Assembly: GCA_031409955.1 (NCBI GenBank)
Contig: JANNYF010000152.1
Span: forward strand, 13,251 to 77,250
From: JAFDVL01 sp031409955
GTDB taxonomy: Bacteria; Acidobacteriota; Blastocatellia; RBC074
Direction: 5' to 3'
Length of the DNA stretch: 64,000 nt
This document shows, piece by piece, positions 26,081-34,082 of this stretch (its first letter is position 1; each line of letters opens with the position of its first letter). The notes under the pieces were generated by a model. The model ran no database searches. It was given only the letters and a program-made list of their open reading frames with translations, and was not told the origin of the DNA. Position numbers and translations under genes: made by a program.

Positions 26081-27814
26081 ATGCCACGCCTCCTTGTCAA
26101 AACCGGCTCTGCCAACGCTGATTCGATAGTTGAATTACAACGCCTGCGCACCACGATTGGTCGTTCGGTGCGCAATGATTTGTGGACCGACGATCCCTTT
26201 ACCTCGCGCCTGCACTCCGAAATTCGGCAGCGCGGCGATGGCTTCTGGCTCTCAGATTCGGGCAGCGCCAACGGCACGTATCTGAATGGTGCGCGGCTGA
26301 CGGCTCCAGTCATGTTGCGCGAGCGCGATGTGTTCCGCGTGGGCGAAACCGAAATCGTTTATGTCGAAAGCGACGAGACAGCGCCGTTGCGGGGGCAAAC
26401 CGGCGTGTTGATTACGCCTGCTTCAGAAGCCACACAAATCAAACCGGAAGCCACGATTGTTGCCAGCGCGAAAACCGCTGTGACGGCGGTGTCCCAAGTG
26501 CTTTCCGCGATTGACATCAATCAAACCACGGTCAGCGGCATGCCGCATGTGGCCGACACATCTGCCGACCTGCTGGCCGTCATCAGCCGCGTGAGTGTGG
26601 CGTTGCTCTCCTCGCGCTCGCTGGACGACACCTTAACGCAAGTTCTGGATTTCGTGTTTGAAGCGTTGCCAGCGGATCGCGGCTACCTGATGCTGTTTGA
26701 AAAAGCGTCGGCGCGCGCGGAGCCGGAATTGATTTGCAAGGCGTTGAAAACGCGCAAGCCGATCCCGGCGTCCGAACAACCCGAAGTCAAAATCAGTCAC
26801 TCGATTTCCGAGCAGGTTCTCAAACAAGGCAATTCCATTTTGACGTCCGATGCGCAACACGATCCGCGCTTTCAGCAAAATCAATCCATCGTGTTGAGCG
26901 GCATTCGCTCTGTGATGGCGGTGCCGTTGGCGATTGAAGGTCGCATCCTCGGCATGATTTATGTGGACAGTTCGTTTGGCACGAATCGCTTCACCGAACC
27001 GCAGTTGCAATTGCTGACCTTGATTGCAGGCGTCGCCACGATTCGCATTGATAACGCGCGCCTGTTGGAATTGCAGGTCGAGCAAAAGCGCCTGGCCAAC
27101 GAATTGGCCGTTGCCAGCGAGATTCAATTGCGCCTGCACCCAGCCCATCCGCCGCAGATCGCAGGCTACAATATGATCGGCGTGAGCTTTCCGTGTTACG
27201 AGGTCGGCGGCGATTACTTCGATTTTATCGAACGCAAAGACAAGCGCTACACAATTGCCCTGGGCGATGTGTCGGGCAAAGGAACGGGCGCGGCGTTATT
27301 GATGACTTCGCTGCACGCCGCCGTGCGCGCCTACGTCACCACCCCGGCCTCCGCCCCCGAAGTCGTGTCGCAAATCAATCAATACATCTACGACAACACG
27401 CCGTCGAATCGCTACATCACGTTTTTCTACAGTGAACTTGATCCCAAAACGCATCAACTGACCTACGTCAACGCCGGGCATAATCCGCCGCTGCTGGTGC
27501 GCGCCTCCGGCGAGGTCGAAGAGCTGGATGTGGGCGGCTTCCCCGTTGGGATTATGCCGTTTGGAGAATACCTGGAAGCCACGGTGCAATTGAACTCCGG
27601 CGATGTGCTGATTATTTATTCCGACGGCGTGACCGAAAGCGTCAACGAAAATGACGATGAGTTTGGCGAGCAACGCCTGATCGAAGTCATGCAAAAAAAT
27701 CGCACCCGCACCGCTGCTGGCATCCGTGACCGCATTGATGAAGCGCTCACCCGTTTTGTGGGCAAAGCGAAATCTGTGGATGATTTGACCATGGTCATTG
27801 TGAAGCGGGAGTAG
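26081..27814 (+). CDS. FHA-GAF-SpoIIE/PP2C protein phosphatase
   Basis: A 577-residue cytoplasmic protein. Residues 1-95 are an FHA domain (TTIGRSVRNDLW, SRLHSEIRQR, SDSGSANGTYLNG). A linker leads to a GAF domain at about 165-335 (SRSLDDTLTQVLDFVFEALP, VMAVPLAIEGRILGMIYVDS). The last 230 residues are a SpoIIE-type PP2C phosphatase with metal-binding motifs GGDYFDF, ALGDVSGKG, YSDGVTESV and DDLTMVIVKR. It is likely the eraser that opposes the kinase at 22714, with the GAF domain sensing a small molecule. RsbU-type anti-sigma targets are the other common substrates. No anti-sigma genes are adjacent, which favours the kinase pairing. Confidence 0.94.
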   Translation: MPRLLVKTGSANADSIVELQRLRTTIGRSVRNDLWTDDPFTSRLHSEIRQRGDGFWLSDSGSANGTYLNGARLTAPVMLRERDVFRVGETEIVYVESDETAPLRGQTGVLITPASEATQIKPEATIVASAKTAVTAVSQVLSAIDINQTTVSGMPHVADTSADLLAVISRVSVALLSSRSLDDTLTQVLDFVFEALPADRGYLMLFEKASARAEPELICKALKTRKPIPASEQPEVKISHSISEQVLKQGNSILTSDAQHDPRFQQNQSIVLSGIRSVMAVPLAIEGRILGMIYVDSSFGTNRFTEPQLQLLTLIAGVATIRIDNARLLELQVEQKRLANELAVASEIQLRLHPAHPPQIAGYNMIGVSFPCYEVGGDYFDFIERKDKRYTIALGDVSGKGTGAALLMTSLHAAVRAYVTTPASAPEVVSQINQYIYDNTPSNRYITFFYSELDPKTHQLTYVNAGHNPPLLVRASGEVEELDVGGFPVGIMPFGEYLEATVQLNSGDVLIIYSDGVTESVNENDDEFGEQRLIEVMQKNRTRTAAGIRDRIDEALTRFVGKAKSVDDLTMVIVKRE

Positions 27815-27824
27815 GATTGGTCAA

Positions 27825-27920
27825 GAGAGTCAGAGAGTCTGGAGAGTCGTGAAAATCTCGGACTCTCCAGACTCTCTGGACTCTATAAACTCTCCAGACT
27901 CCCTGACTCTCCAGACTTTT
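27825..27920. repeat. Slipped palindrome of the GGAGAGTCT/AGACTCTCC family, copy 1
   Basis: GAGAGTCAGAGAGTCTGGAG (27825-27844) and GGACTCTCCAGACTCTCTGG, followed by further ACTCTCC words up to 27920, form direct and inverted arrays. Related arrays are at 40132, 41380 and 56083. Confidence 0.8.
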
Positions 27921-27921
27921 C

Positions 27922-29139
27922 ATGCTTACCTCCTACCTCCTGATTCCTCTGCTCTCTCTTGCGCCCTGTGTTTTGTGGCTGTGGTATTTCTACAGCCGGA
28001 GCCTCTACAAACGCCCGTCGTTGCGGGTGATTGCTCTGACGTTTCTGCTGGGCAGTGTGGCGACGCTGATTGCGATTCCGCTGAATTTATGGGGGCAATC
28101 GCTGTTTCTGAATCTGTTCGGCCCCGGCGTTTGGACACGCGTGCTGGTGCTGTTTCTGGTGGTTGGCCCGGTCGAAGAATTGTGCAAACTTTTAGCGGTT
28201 GCAGTGTATGCCTATCGTCGCCGCGAATTCGATGAACCGTTGGATGGTGTGATTTACAGCGCGACTGGCGCACTTGGTTTTGCCGCCATCGAGAACGTCA
28301 TTTACCTGTCACAAAACAACCCGCTGTTGGTGTTGTTGCGCGGCCCGCTGTCCAATCCGGGACACGCGCTGTTTTCTTCGTTCTGGGGCATGAGTTTGAG
28401 CCGTGCGAAATCCGCCCCGAATATGGTTACGCAACGCTTTCCCATTATCCTGCGCGGGTGGGTGATCGCATCGCTGCTGCACAGCACCTTTGATGTATTG
28501 TTATTGGCTTCGGAACGCATCAGCATCCTGCTGTTTTACGTCGTCATCGCCGCGTTAGTTGCCTTGTTTTTCTGGGTGCGCAAGCAGATTCGTTTTCACC
28601 GCGATACATCGCCGCACCGCGAAGGCACAATGCTTTTGCAGATTATCAACCTCTGCGAAAACTGCGGCACGAAAGGCATCGCGGGCGAGCCGTGCCTGAA
28701 ATGTCAGAGCATTGTTCCCGCGCCGCCGGACTCACCCGTTTGCCCGGTCTGCGCTTCGATCAATCGCGCCGAAGCGAATTTCTGTTTGCGTTGCGGCGCG
28801 AATCTGAAATTGACGGCAGCAGAGAATTTGGATCATCGCCCGCATTTGATTTCTGTCTCCACCGAAGGACAGGAATCACTGGCCTGCATTTTGAATCGCA
28901 ACGAAATCTTTATTGGGCGCACGCTGAACAACGATTTCGTGATTGAGCATCCGTCCGTTTCCAAACGCCACGCCCAAATCACGGCCACCAACGGCACCCA
29001 CACGGTCACTGATTTAGCCAGCAGCAACGGCACCTTCATCAACGGGCAGCGCATCTCAACCACCACCAAACTTGAAGACGGTTGTGAAGTCCGCTTCGGG
29101 CGCGCGCGCTACGTCTACCGCCAAAACCGAAGCCAATAG
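27922..29139 (+). CDS. PrsW-like intramembrane protease fused to zinc ribbons and FHA domain
   Basis: A 405-residue protein. Residues 1-225 contain about seven hydrophobic helices with PrsW (M82-type) motifs: PVEELCKLLAV (Glu-Glu and Lys), GFAAIENVIY (Glu-Asn), GHALFSSFWG and LLHSTFDVLLL (His residues). Residues about 238-295 carry two zinc-ribbon-like Cys clusters (CENCGTKGIAGEPCLKC and CPVCASINRAEANFCLRCG). Residues 315-403 form an FHA domain (IFIGRTLNNDFVIEHPSVSK, HAQIT, DLASSNGTFING). PrsW cleaves anti-sigma factors in Bacillus, so a phosphothreonine-gated protease is an attractive inference. This fusion ties the protease to the kinase/phosphatase genes upstream. Confidence 0.88.
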   Translation: MLTSYLLIPLLSLAPCVLWLWYFYSRSLYKRPSLRVIALTFLLGSVATLIAIPLNLWGQSLFLNLFGPGVWTRVLVLFLVVGPVEELCKLLAVAVYAYRRREFDEPLDGVIYSATGALGFAAIENVIYLSQNNPLLVLLRGPLSNPGHALFSSFWGMSLSRAKSAPNMVTQRFPIILRGWVIASLLHSTFDVLLLASERISILLFYVVIAALVALFFWVRKQIRFHRDTSPHREGTMLLQIINLCENCGTKGIAGEPCLKCQSIVPAPPDSPVCPVCASINRAEANFCLRCGANLKLTAAENLDHRPHLISVSTEGQESLACILNRNEIFIGRTLNNDFVIEHPSVSKRHAQITATNGTHTVTDLASSNGTFINGQRISTTTKLEDGCEVRFGRARYVYRQNRSQ

Positions 29140-29236
29140 CGATGGTTGCCCTCTTGCTCTCTCCCTCTTTCGCCCCGTCCCTCTTTCTCTCCCTCCTGCG
29201 CACTGGTACAATGCGCCTCTGATCCCCGAAGACCTA

Positions 29237-29434
29237 ATGGAACTTATGCTGCCGTTAAAGCACGTGACCGAACAAGACAAGCGCGCGTTGACTTTATACT
29301 TTGCCATCGCGTTGCTCGGCGCGGCGTGTGTGGTTTTTGCAATGCTGTACAAAGCAGATTTTCACGTCGGTAAAAAAGCGGACGCCGAACAATCACCAAC
29401 CCCCGCGCCAAAGCCAACGCCCCGCAATCGCTAA
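29237..29434 (+). CDS. Small single-pass membrane protein coupled to lnt
   Basis: A 65-residue protein starting at 29237 (MELMLPLKHVTEQDKRALTL). A 21-residue hydrophobic helix (YFAIALLGAACVVFAMLY) is followed by a Lys/Pro-rich tail with TPAPKPTPR. The frame is open upstream to 29072, but that stretch overlaps the PrsW gene and is not supported. Its TAA overlaps the ATG of lnt by one base, so translation of the two is coupled. Not a known family to me. It could be an accessory of lipoprotein modification or simply a leader cistron. Confidence 0.65.
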   Translation: MELMLPLKHVTEQDKRALTLYFAIALLGAACVVFAMLYKADFHVGKKADAEQSPTPAPKPTPRNR

Positions 29435-31062
29435 TGAATATTGCCTCCCGCCGCATTTATCACTGGCTCGCCGCCGTTGTCTCAGGAGCGTTGCTGGTGC
29501 TGTCCTTCCCCAAATTTGAGTTCAGTTTTTTAGCCTGGATCGCACTTGCGCCCTTGTTGTTTGTGCTGACACAAGCTGAGCAAACCTTGCGCCGAGCATT
29601 TGGCTTGGGCTGGGTCACAGGCTTCGTGTTTTTCTTTTTCTCATGCAACTGGATCACGCATTCGATGATTCGGTATGGCGGAATGAATGTGGGTTTGGCG
29701 TATGCGGTCGCAGTGCTGTTCAGCGCAATTATCGGATTGTTCCCGGCGCTGTTTGCACTGGCGACGGTGCGCTTGCAAAAAGTTTTCGGGCTTTGGGCGT
29801 TGGGTGCTACGCCGTTGCTTTGGGTAGCGACGGAATGGTTGCGAGCAATAATGACCGGCGTAACGTGGAATGCGCTGGGCGTGTCGCAAGGCAGTCAGTT
29901 TACGGTTGCACGTTTCGCGCAAATCGGCGGGGTTGAGTTAATTAGTTGCAGTCTTGTTGCGACAAGTGCTGCGCTGATATTGCTGATGAACATCAAAACC
30001 CCAGCGGCAAAACGAATCCTCGTACTATTTTTATTCGTGGCGCTGGCATTTGTGCTGGTGGAGCGGGGAACTGCTCCGTCCCCCTTCACTAAAGTTAAGC
30101 CAATCGAAATCGCTGTCGCAGGCATTCAGCCCAACCTGCCGGTTGACATCCTGACGCATCCCGATGAATTCACACAGCGCAACACCAGTGGGCTGGAAAC
30201 AAATCTCAAGCTCACGCGAGATGCCATCAATGAAACCCCGAACAAAAAAGCCGACCTCATCGTGTGGGCGGAATCGCCGCTCGTGCTGAATTACGAACAG
30301 GACGAAACCGCGCGGAACAAACTCAATGCGCTGGCCAAAGAGTACAACGCACATCTGCTTTTCAGTGCATTGGGACGCGATGGCGAGCAGGTTTACAACA
30401 GCGTACAAACGATTACACCGAACGACAAAGCACTGAAACGCTACGACAAAATGCGTCTCGTACCGTTTGGCGAATACGTGCCGTTGCGGGCGGTACTGGG
30501 CTGGTTCGTACCCGCGATGATTGGTGATTTCACGCCGGGCAACACGGCGACGGTCAATTCGCTCAAGCTGGCGACAGAAGTTTCGGTTGTCCAAAACGAT
30601 GAGACGAACGGCGAAGTGGCGCTCGAACGCACGACGAGTTTCGTCAAAGTCGGCACCTTCATTTGCTACGAAGCGGCTTATCCCAATCTGGTGCGGCAAT
30701 TTGTTAACAACGGCGCAACGCTGCTCATCAATGTTTCTGACGATGCGTGGTTTGGGAATTCTGCCGGAGCCGTGCAGCATCTGAATCACGCGCGCATGCG
30801 AGCGATTGAAAACAACCGCGATATTGTGCGCGTCACCAACAGCGGCGTTTCGGCCTTGATTACCGCGACTGGCGAAGTCGTTGCTCCCTTGCCGATGTTC
30901 GCCGCAGCCAGCAAAGTGTGGACGGCGGAAGAGCGCAAAGGTTTGACGTTCTATGCGCGGTACGGCGATTGGTTCGCCATGCTGAGCGTGGTCATTACAG
31001 CTATCGCCATTGGGGCCAGCTTCGTTTATCATTCGCGCGCCCCAGAAAAATCTCAGATTTGA
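29434..31062 (+). CDS. lnt: Apolipoprotein N-acyltransferase
   Basis: A 542-residue inner-membrane enzyme that transfers an acyl chain from phospholipid to the N-terminal Cys of lipoproteins. The first about 200 residues hold hydrophobic helices (RRIYHWLAAVVSGALLVLSF, ALAPLLFVLTQ, WVATEWLRAIMTGVTWNALG). The nitrilase-like domain follows with the catalytic triad in place: Glu in VWAESPLVL, Lys in YDKMRLVPFGEYVP, and Cys in FICYEAAYP. NVSDDAWFGNS and RAIENNRDIVRVTNSG are the usual downstream motifs. A final helix closes the protein. The enzyme indicates a diderm cell. Confidence 0.95.
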   Translation: MNIASRRIYHWLAAVVSGALLVLSFPKFEFSFLAWIALAPLLFVLTQAEQTLRRAFGLGWVTGFVFFFFSCNWITHSMIRYGGMNVGLAYAVAVLFSAIIGLFPALFALATVRLQKVFGLWALGATPLLWVATEWLRAIMTGVTWNALGVSQGSQFTVARFAQIGGVELISCSLVATSAALILLMNIKTPAAKRILVLFLFVALAFVLVERGTAPSPFTKVKPIEIAVAGIQPNLPVDILTHPDEFTQRNTSGLETNLKLTRDAINETPNKKADLIVWAESPLVLNYEQDETARNKLNALAKEYNAHLLFSALGRDGEQVYNSVQTITPNDKALKRYDKMRLVPFGEYVPLRAVLGWFVPAMIGDFTPGNTATVNSLKLATEVSVVQNDETNGEVALERTTSFVKVGTFICYEAAYPNLVRQFVNNGATLLINVSDDAWFGNSAGAVQHLNHARMRAIENNRDIVRVTNSGVSALITATGEVVAPLPMFAAASKVWTAEERKGLTFYARYGDWFAMLSVVITAIAIGASFVYHSRAPEKSQI

Positions 31063-31125
31063 GATTGGAAATTTGAGATAGCTGTTCCCTACATCTCAAA
31101 TCTCAAATCTCAAATCTCAAATCTC
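31050..31125. repeat. Slipped palindrome TTTGAGAT / ATCTCAAA
   Basis: CAGATTTGAGATTGGAAATT and TTTGAGATAG are followed after 13 bases by four tandem copies of CTCAAAT (31096-31125). It spans the end of lnt to the ribosome site of oppD. Confidence 0.8.
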
Positions 31126-31127
31126 TT

Positions 31128-32120
31128 ATGCCGTTGCTGGAAGTCAAAAACCTGAAAACCTATTTTGCGACCGCGCGCGGCGAAGTGCGGTCGGTGGATG
31201 ATGTATCGTTCACGCTCGACAGCGGCGAAACGCTCTGTGTTGTCGGCGAATCCGGCTGCGGCAAATCGGTGACGGCGCTTTCGATTATGCGATTGGTCGC
31301 GTCTCCGGGTTACATCGCAGGCGGCGAGATTTTGTTTGAAGGCCGCGACCTGCTAGAGCTTAGCGCAGACGAAATGCGCAAGCTGCGCGGCGACGATATC
31401 GCCATGATTTTTCAAGACCCAATGACGTCGCTGAACCCGGTCTACACAGTCGGCGAACAGATTGCCGAAGCCATTCGCTTACATCGCGGCGTCTCAAACA
31501 AAGAAGCCTGGAATCAAGCCATCGAAGGCATGCGCGATGTAGCGATTCCATCGCCCGAATCCCGCGCCAAAACCTATCCGCACGAAATGTCCGGCGGGAT
31601 GCGGCAACGCGTGATGATTGCGATGGCGCTGGCCTGCGACCCCAAACTGCTGATTGCTGATGAACCAACGACCGCGCTGGACGTGACGATTCAAGCGCAG
31701 ATTTTGCAAGAACTGGCCGAATTGCAAACCAAACGCCAACTCGGCTTGTTGCTCATCACCCACGACCTCGGCGTTGTCGCAGAAACCGCAGATCGCGTCG
31801 CTGTGATGTACGCTGGAAAAATTGTCGAAGAAGCCCCGGTGCGCGAAATCTTTGCGCGCCCGCGTCATCCGTACACCGAAGGTTTGCTGCGCGCGGTTCC
31901 GCAACTCGGCGCAAAAGGCCATCAAACGCGCTTGCAAACCATCGAAGGCGTCGTGCCAAATCCGTTGGAATTGCCGCCCGGCTGCCGCTTCGCACCGCGC
32001 TGTCAGCACGCGCAAGAGCAATGCCGAACGGGTGAAATCGCGTTGGCAAATGCGGGCGAGGCGCATCTGTCGCGGTGTGTGCGCGTGAAGGAAATTTATA
32101 AAGAAGGTATAATTTGCTAG
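31128..32120 (+). CDS. oppD: Oligopeptide/dipeptide ABC transporter ATPase, OppD/DppD type
   Basis: A 330-residue ABC ATPase. Walker A is GESGCGKS (about residues 40-47), the Q-loop is in IFQDPMTSLNPVYT, the signature is MSGGMRQRV, Walker B is LLIADEPTTALD, and the switch His is in LLITHDLGVV. The C-terminus has the oligopeptide-type extension (PNPLELPPGCRFAPRCQHAQ) with Cys residues that bind an iron-sulfur cluster in this subfamily. The permease and binding-protein genes are not in the window. The partner oppF is 900 bases downstream, separated by a two-gene insertion. Confidence 0.93.
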   Translation: MPLLEVKNLKTYFATARGEVRSVDDVSFTLDSGETLCVVGESGCGKSVTALSIMRLVASPGYIAGGEILFEGRDLLELSADEMRKLRGDDIAMIFQDPMTSLNPVYTVGEQIAEAIRLHRGVSNKEAWNQAIEGMRDVAIPSPESRAKTYPHEMSGGMRQRVMIAMALACDPKLLIADEPTTALDVTIQAQILQELAELQTKRQLGLLLITHDLGVVAETADRVAVMYAGKIVEEAPVREIFARPRHPYTEGLLRAVPQLGAKGHQTRLQTIEGVVPNPLELPPGCRFAPRCQHAQEQCRTGEIALANAGEAHLSRCVRVKEIYKEGIIC

Positions 32121-32189
32121 ATTTCCCCTCATCCAGCAAAGTTGCGCTGCGCTGCTAATTTAATTTTAGCCGGCAATAAGGAGTTCGTT

Positions 32190-32477
32190 ATGGACGTAAA
32201 ATCTGCTGTTCAAGTGGCAGTTCAATATATGAAAGATTTGTTCGCCTCTGAGCAAATAACCAATTTAGGATTAGAAGAGGTCGAGTATGACGATCATACA
32301 AACGATTGGATAGTAACCATTGGGTTTTCCCGGCCCTGGGATTACCCACAAAGCAGCATCTTGCCAGGAATTGTTGTAAATTCATCTGCTCCACCAAAAA
32401 GAGCGTACAAAACCGTCATAATTAACGACGGCACAGAAAAAATCCTTTCGGTGAAAAATCGTGAGATAAAACTCTAA
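32190..32477 (+). CDS. Small protein preceding a PIN-like gene, putative antitoxin
   Basis: A 95-residue acidic protein starting at 32190 with AAGGAG nine bases upstream. The frame is open 16 codons earlier without support. It begins MDVKSAVQVAVQYMKDLFAS and contains EEVEYDDHTNDWIVTIGFSR followed by PWDYP. I know similar proteins only as uncharacterised small partners of PIN-like genes. Its TAA abuts the ATG of the next gene with no spacing. Both genes are visibly more AT-rich than the flanking opp genes, which suggests acquisition by transfer. A toxin-antitoxin role is inferred from the layout. Confidence 0.75.
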   Translation: MDVKSAVQVAVQYMKDLFASEQITNLGLEEVEYDDHTNDWIVTIGFSRPWDYPQSSILPGIVVNSSAPPKRAYKTVIINDGTEKILSVKNREIKL

Positions 32478-32942
32478 ATGGCTTCAGTAATCGTAGACGC
32501 CAATTTGTTAGTTCTCTTACTGGTTGGGATTACCGACCGAGCGTTTATTTCTAAGCACAAGAAAACAAGAAGTTTTACCGAAGAGGACTTCGATCTCTTG
32601 ACGATTTTCTTGTCGCAATATCAAAGTATAGTAGTAACGCCTAACATCCTTACTGAAACCTCTAATCTGGCAGGTTTGATAGGTGAACCTAATCGCTCAT
32701 TTATTTTTGAGACCCTGAAAGTCTTATTGAAAGCCTATCAAGAGATTTATTTACCAAGCTCGACCATTTCCGACAATTTGCATTTTACTAGCTTAGGCAT
32801 AACAGATTGCGGAATCATTGAAACACTGAGCAAGGAAGAGAATACGGAGTTAATTACGACGGATCTTGATTTATATTTGGCGGCGGCCAGTAGTGGAAAG
32901 AGAGTTTATAATTTCAACCATTTGAGGGCTGCTTACCTATAG
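32478..32942 (+). CDS. PIN-domain-like nuclease, putative toxin
   Basis: A 154-residue protein with a PIN-like arrangement of acidic residues: Asp in VIVDANLLVLLLVG at the N-terminus, Glu in PNILTETSNLAG, Asp in SLGITDCGII, and Asp in LITTDLDLYLAA. These match the four metal-binding positions of PIN ribonucleases, in a longer variant than VapC. It follows its partner gene directly and lies between oppD and oppF. Codon use is AT-rich relative to neighbours. Activity on RNA is a family inference; direct tests would be needed to show toxicity. Confidence 0.78.
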   Translation: MASVIVDANLLVLLLVGITDRAFISKHKKTRSFTEEDFDLLTIFLSQYQSIVVTPNILTETSNLAGLIGEPNRSFIFETLKVLLKAYQEIYLPSSTISDNLHFTSLGITDCGIIETLSKEENTELITTDLDLYLAAASSGKRVYNFNHLRAAYL

Positions 32943-33035
32943 TCTGTTTGGGATCATACAAAGAGAAAATGTCGTTTCGCAAGTCTTGCCGAAATTCTCT
33001 CCATCCGTCAGCGAAGCGTGTAAACGCCTGAAAAA

Positions 33036-33995
33036 ATGACTGCATCAACGCTCGTCGAAATCAAACAACTCAAGAAATATTTTCCGGCAGCGCACGGACA
33101 ATTCGTGCATGCCGTAGACGACGTTTCATTCAATATTCATCGGGGTGAAACGTTCGGACTGGTCGGCGAATCCGGCTGCGGCAAAACGACCGTCGGCAGA
33201 TGTTTGCTGCGCCTGATTGAACCCACCAGCGGCGCAATCAAATTCGACGATCAAGATTTGCTCGGCCTCGGCAAAAGCGAAATGCGGGCGCTCCGGCGAC
33301 GCATGCAAATCGTGTTTCAAGACCCGTATTCGTCGCTCAACCCGCGCATGAAAGTCGGCGACATCATCGGCGAACCACTGATCGTGCATGGCATCGGCAA
33401 CAAACAAGAGCGCAAAGACCGCGTCGCTGAATTGCTCAAGGTCGTCAAGCTTGATCCTGATTACGCGAATCGTTATCCGCATCAATTCAGCGGCGGACAA
33501 CGGCAACGCATCGGCATTGCGCGGGCATTGGCGCTCAATCCTGATTTTATTGTGGCGGATGAGCCTGTGTCGGCGCTGGATGTTTCGGTGCAAGCGCAAG
33601 TTGTGAATTTGTTGCAAGACCTGCAAGAGCAATTTGGATTGACGTATCTGTTCATCTCGCACGGACTCGCAGTGGTCGAGCATATTTCGACGCGCGTCGG
33701 CGTGATGTATTTGGGAAAGATTGTGGAGCTTGCCCCGGCACTTGAACTTTACGAAAACCCGAAGCATCCTTACACGCAAGCGTTGCTGGCTTCGATTCCA
33801 TTGCCCGACCCTGAACAAACGCGTGACCGCGAGCGTATGGCTCTACGCGGCGAAGTTCCAACGCCGCTGAATCCGCCTGCGGGTTGTCGCTTTCACACTC
33901 GCTGCCCGCACGCGATGGACAAATGCAAAACTACCGAACCCGAATTCAAAGAAATTGCACCCGGTCATTTCGCCGCGTGCTTTCTGAACGAGTAG
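33036..33995 (+). CDS. oppF: Oligopeptide/dipeptide ABC transporter ATPase, OppF/DppF type
   Basis: A 319-residue ABC ATPase that works as a heterodimer with OppD. Walker A is GESGCGKTT, the Q-loop is in VFQDPYSSLNPRMK, the signature is FSGGQRQRI, Walker B is FIVADEPVSALD, and the His switch is in LFISHGLAVVEH. The C-terminal extension (PTPLNPPAGCRFHTRCPHAM) carries the usual Cys residues. Note that SHGLAV replaces the common SHDLAV, putting Gly at the Asp following the switch His. It is separated from oppD by the PIN-like pair. Confidence 0.92.
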   Translation: MTASTLVEIKQLKKYFPAAHGQFVHAVDDVSFNIHRGETFGLVGESGCGKTTVGRCLLRLIEPTSGAIKFDDQDLLGLGKSEMRALRRRMQIVFQDPYSSLNPRMKVGDIIGEPLIVHGIGNKQERKDRVAELLKVVKLDPDYANRYPHQFSGGQRQRIGIARALALNPDFIVADEPVSALDVSVQAQVVNLLQDLQEQFGLTYLFISHGLAVVEHISTRVGVMYLGKIVELAPALELYENPKHPYTQALLASIPLPDPEQTRDRERMALRGEVPTPLNPPAGCRFHTRCPHAMDKCKTTEPEFKEIAPGHFAACFLNE

Positions 33996-34070
33996 ACAGT
34001 AGTCAGTAGCGGCCCCTTATCTTTACTGCTGTACTCTGAAGCCTTCCTACCGATTACTGCCACCTATTAA
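33994..34070. repeat. Degenerate CAGTAGTCAGTAG / TACTGC word element
   Basis: GACAGTAGTCAGTAG directly after the oppF stop is partly repeated in inverse by TTACTGCTGTACTCTG and GATTACTGCCACC. It is a weaker example of the slipped palindromes. Confidence 0.45.
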
Positions 34071-34082
34071 CAAGGAGGCAAT

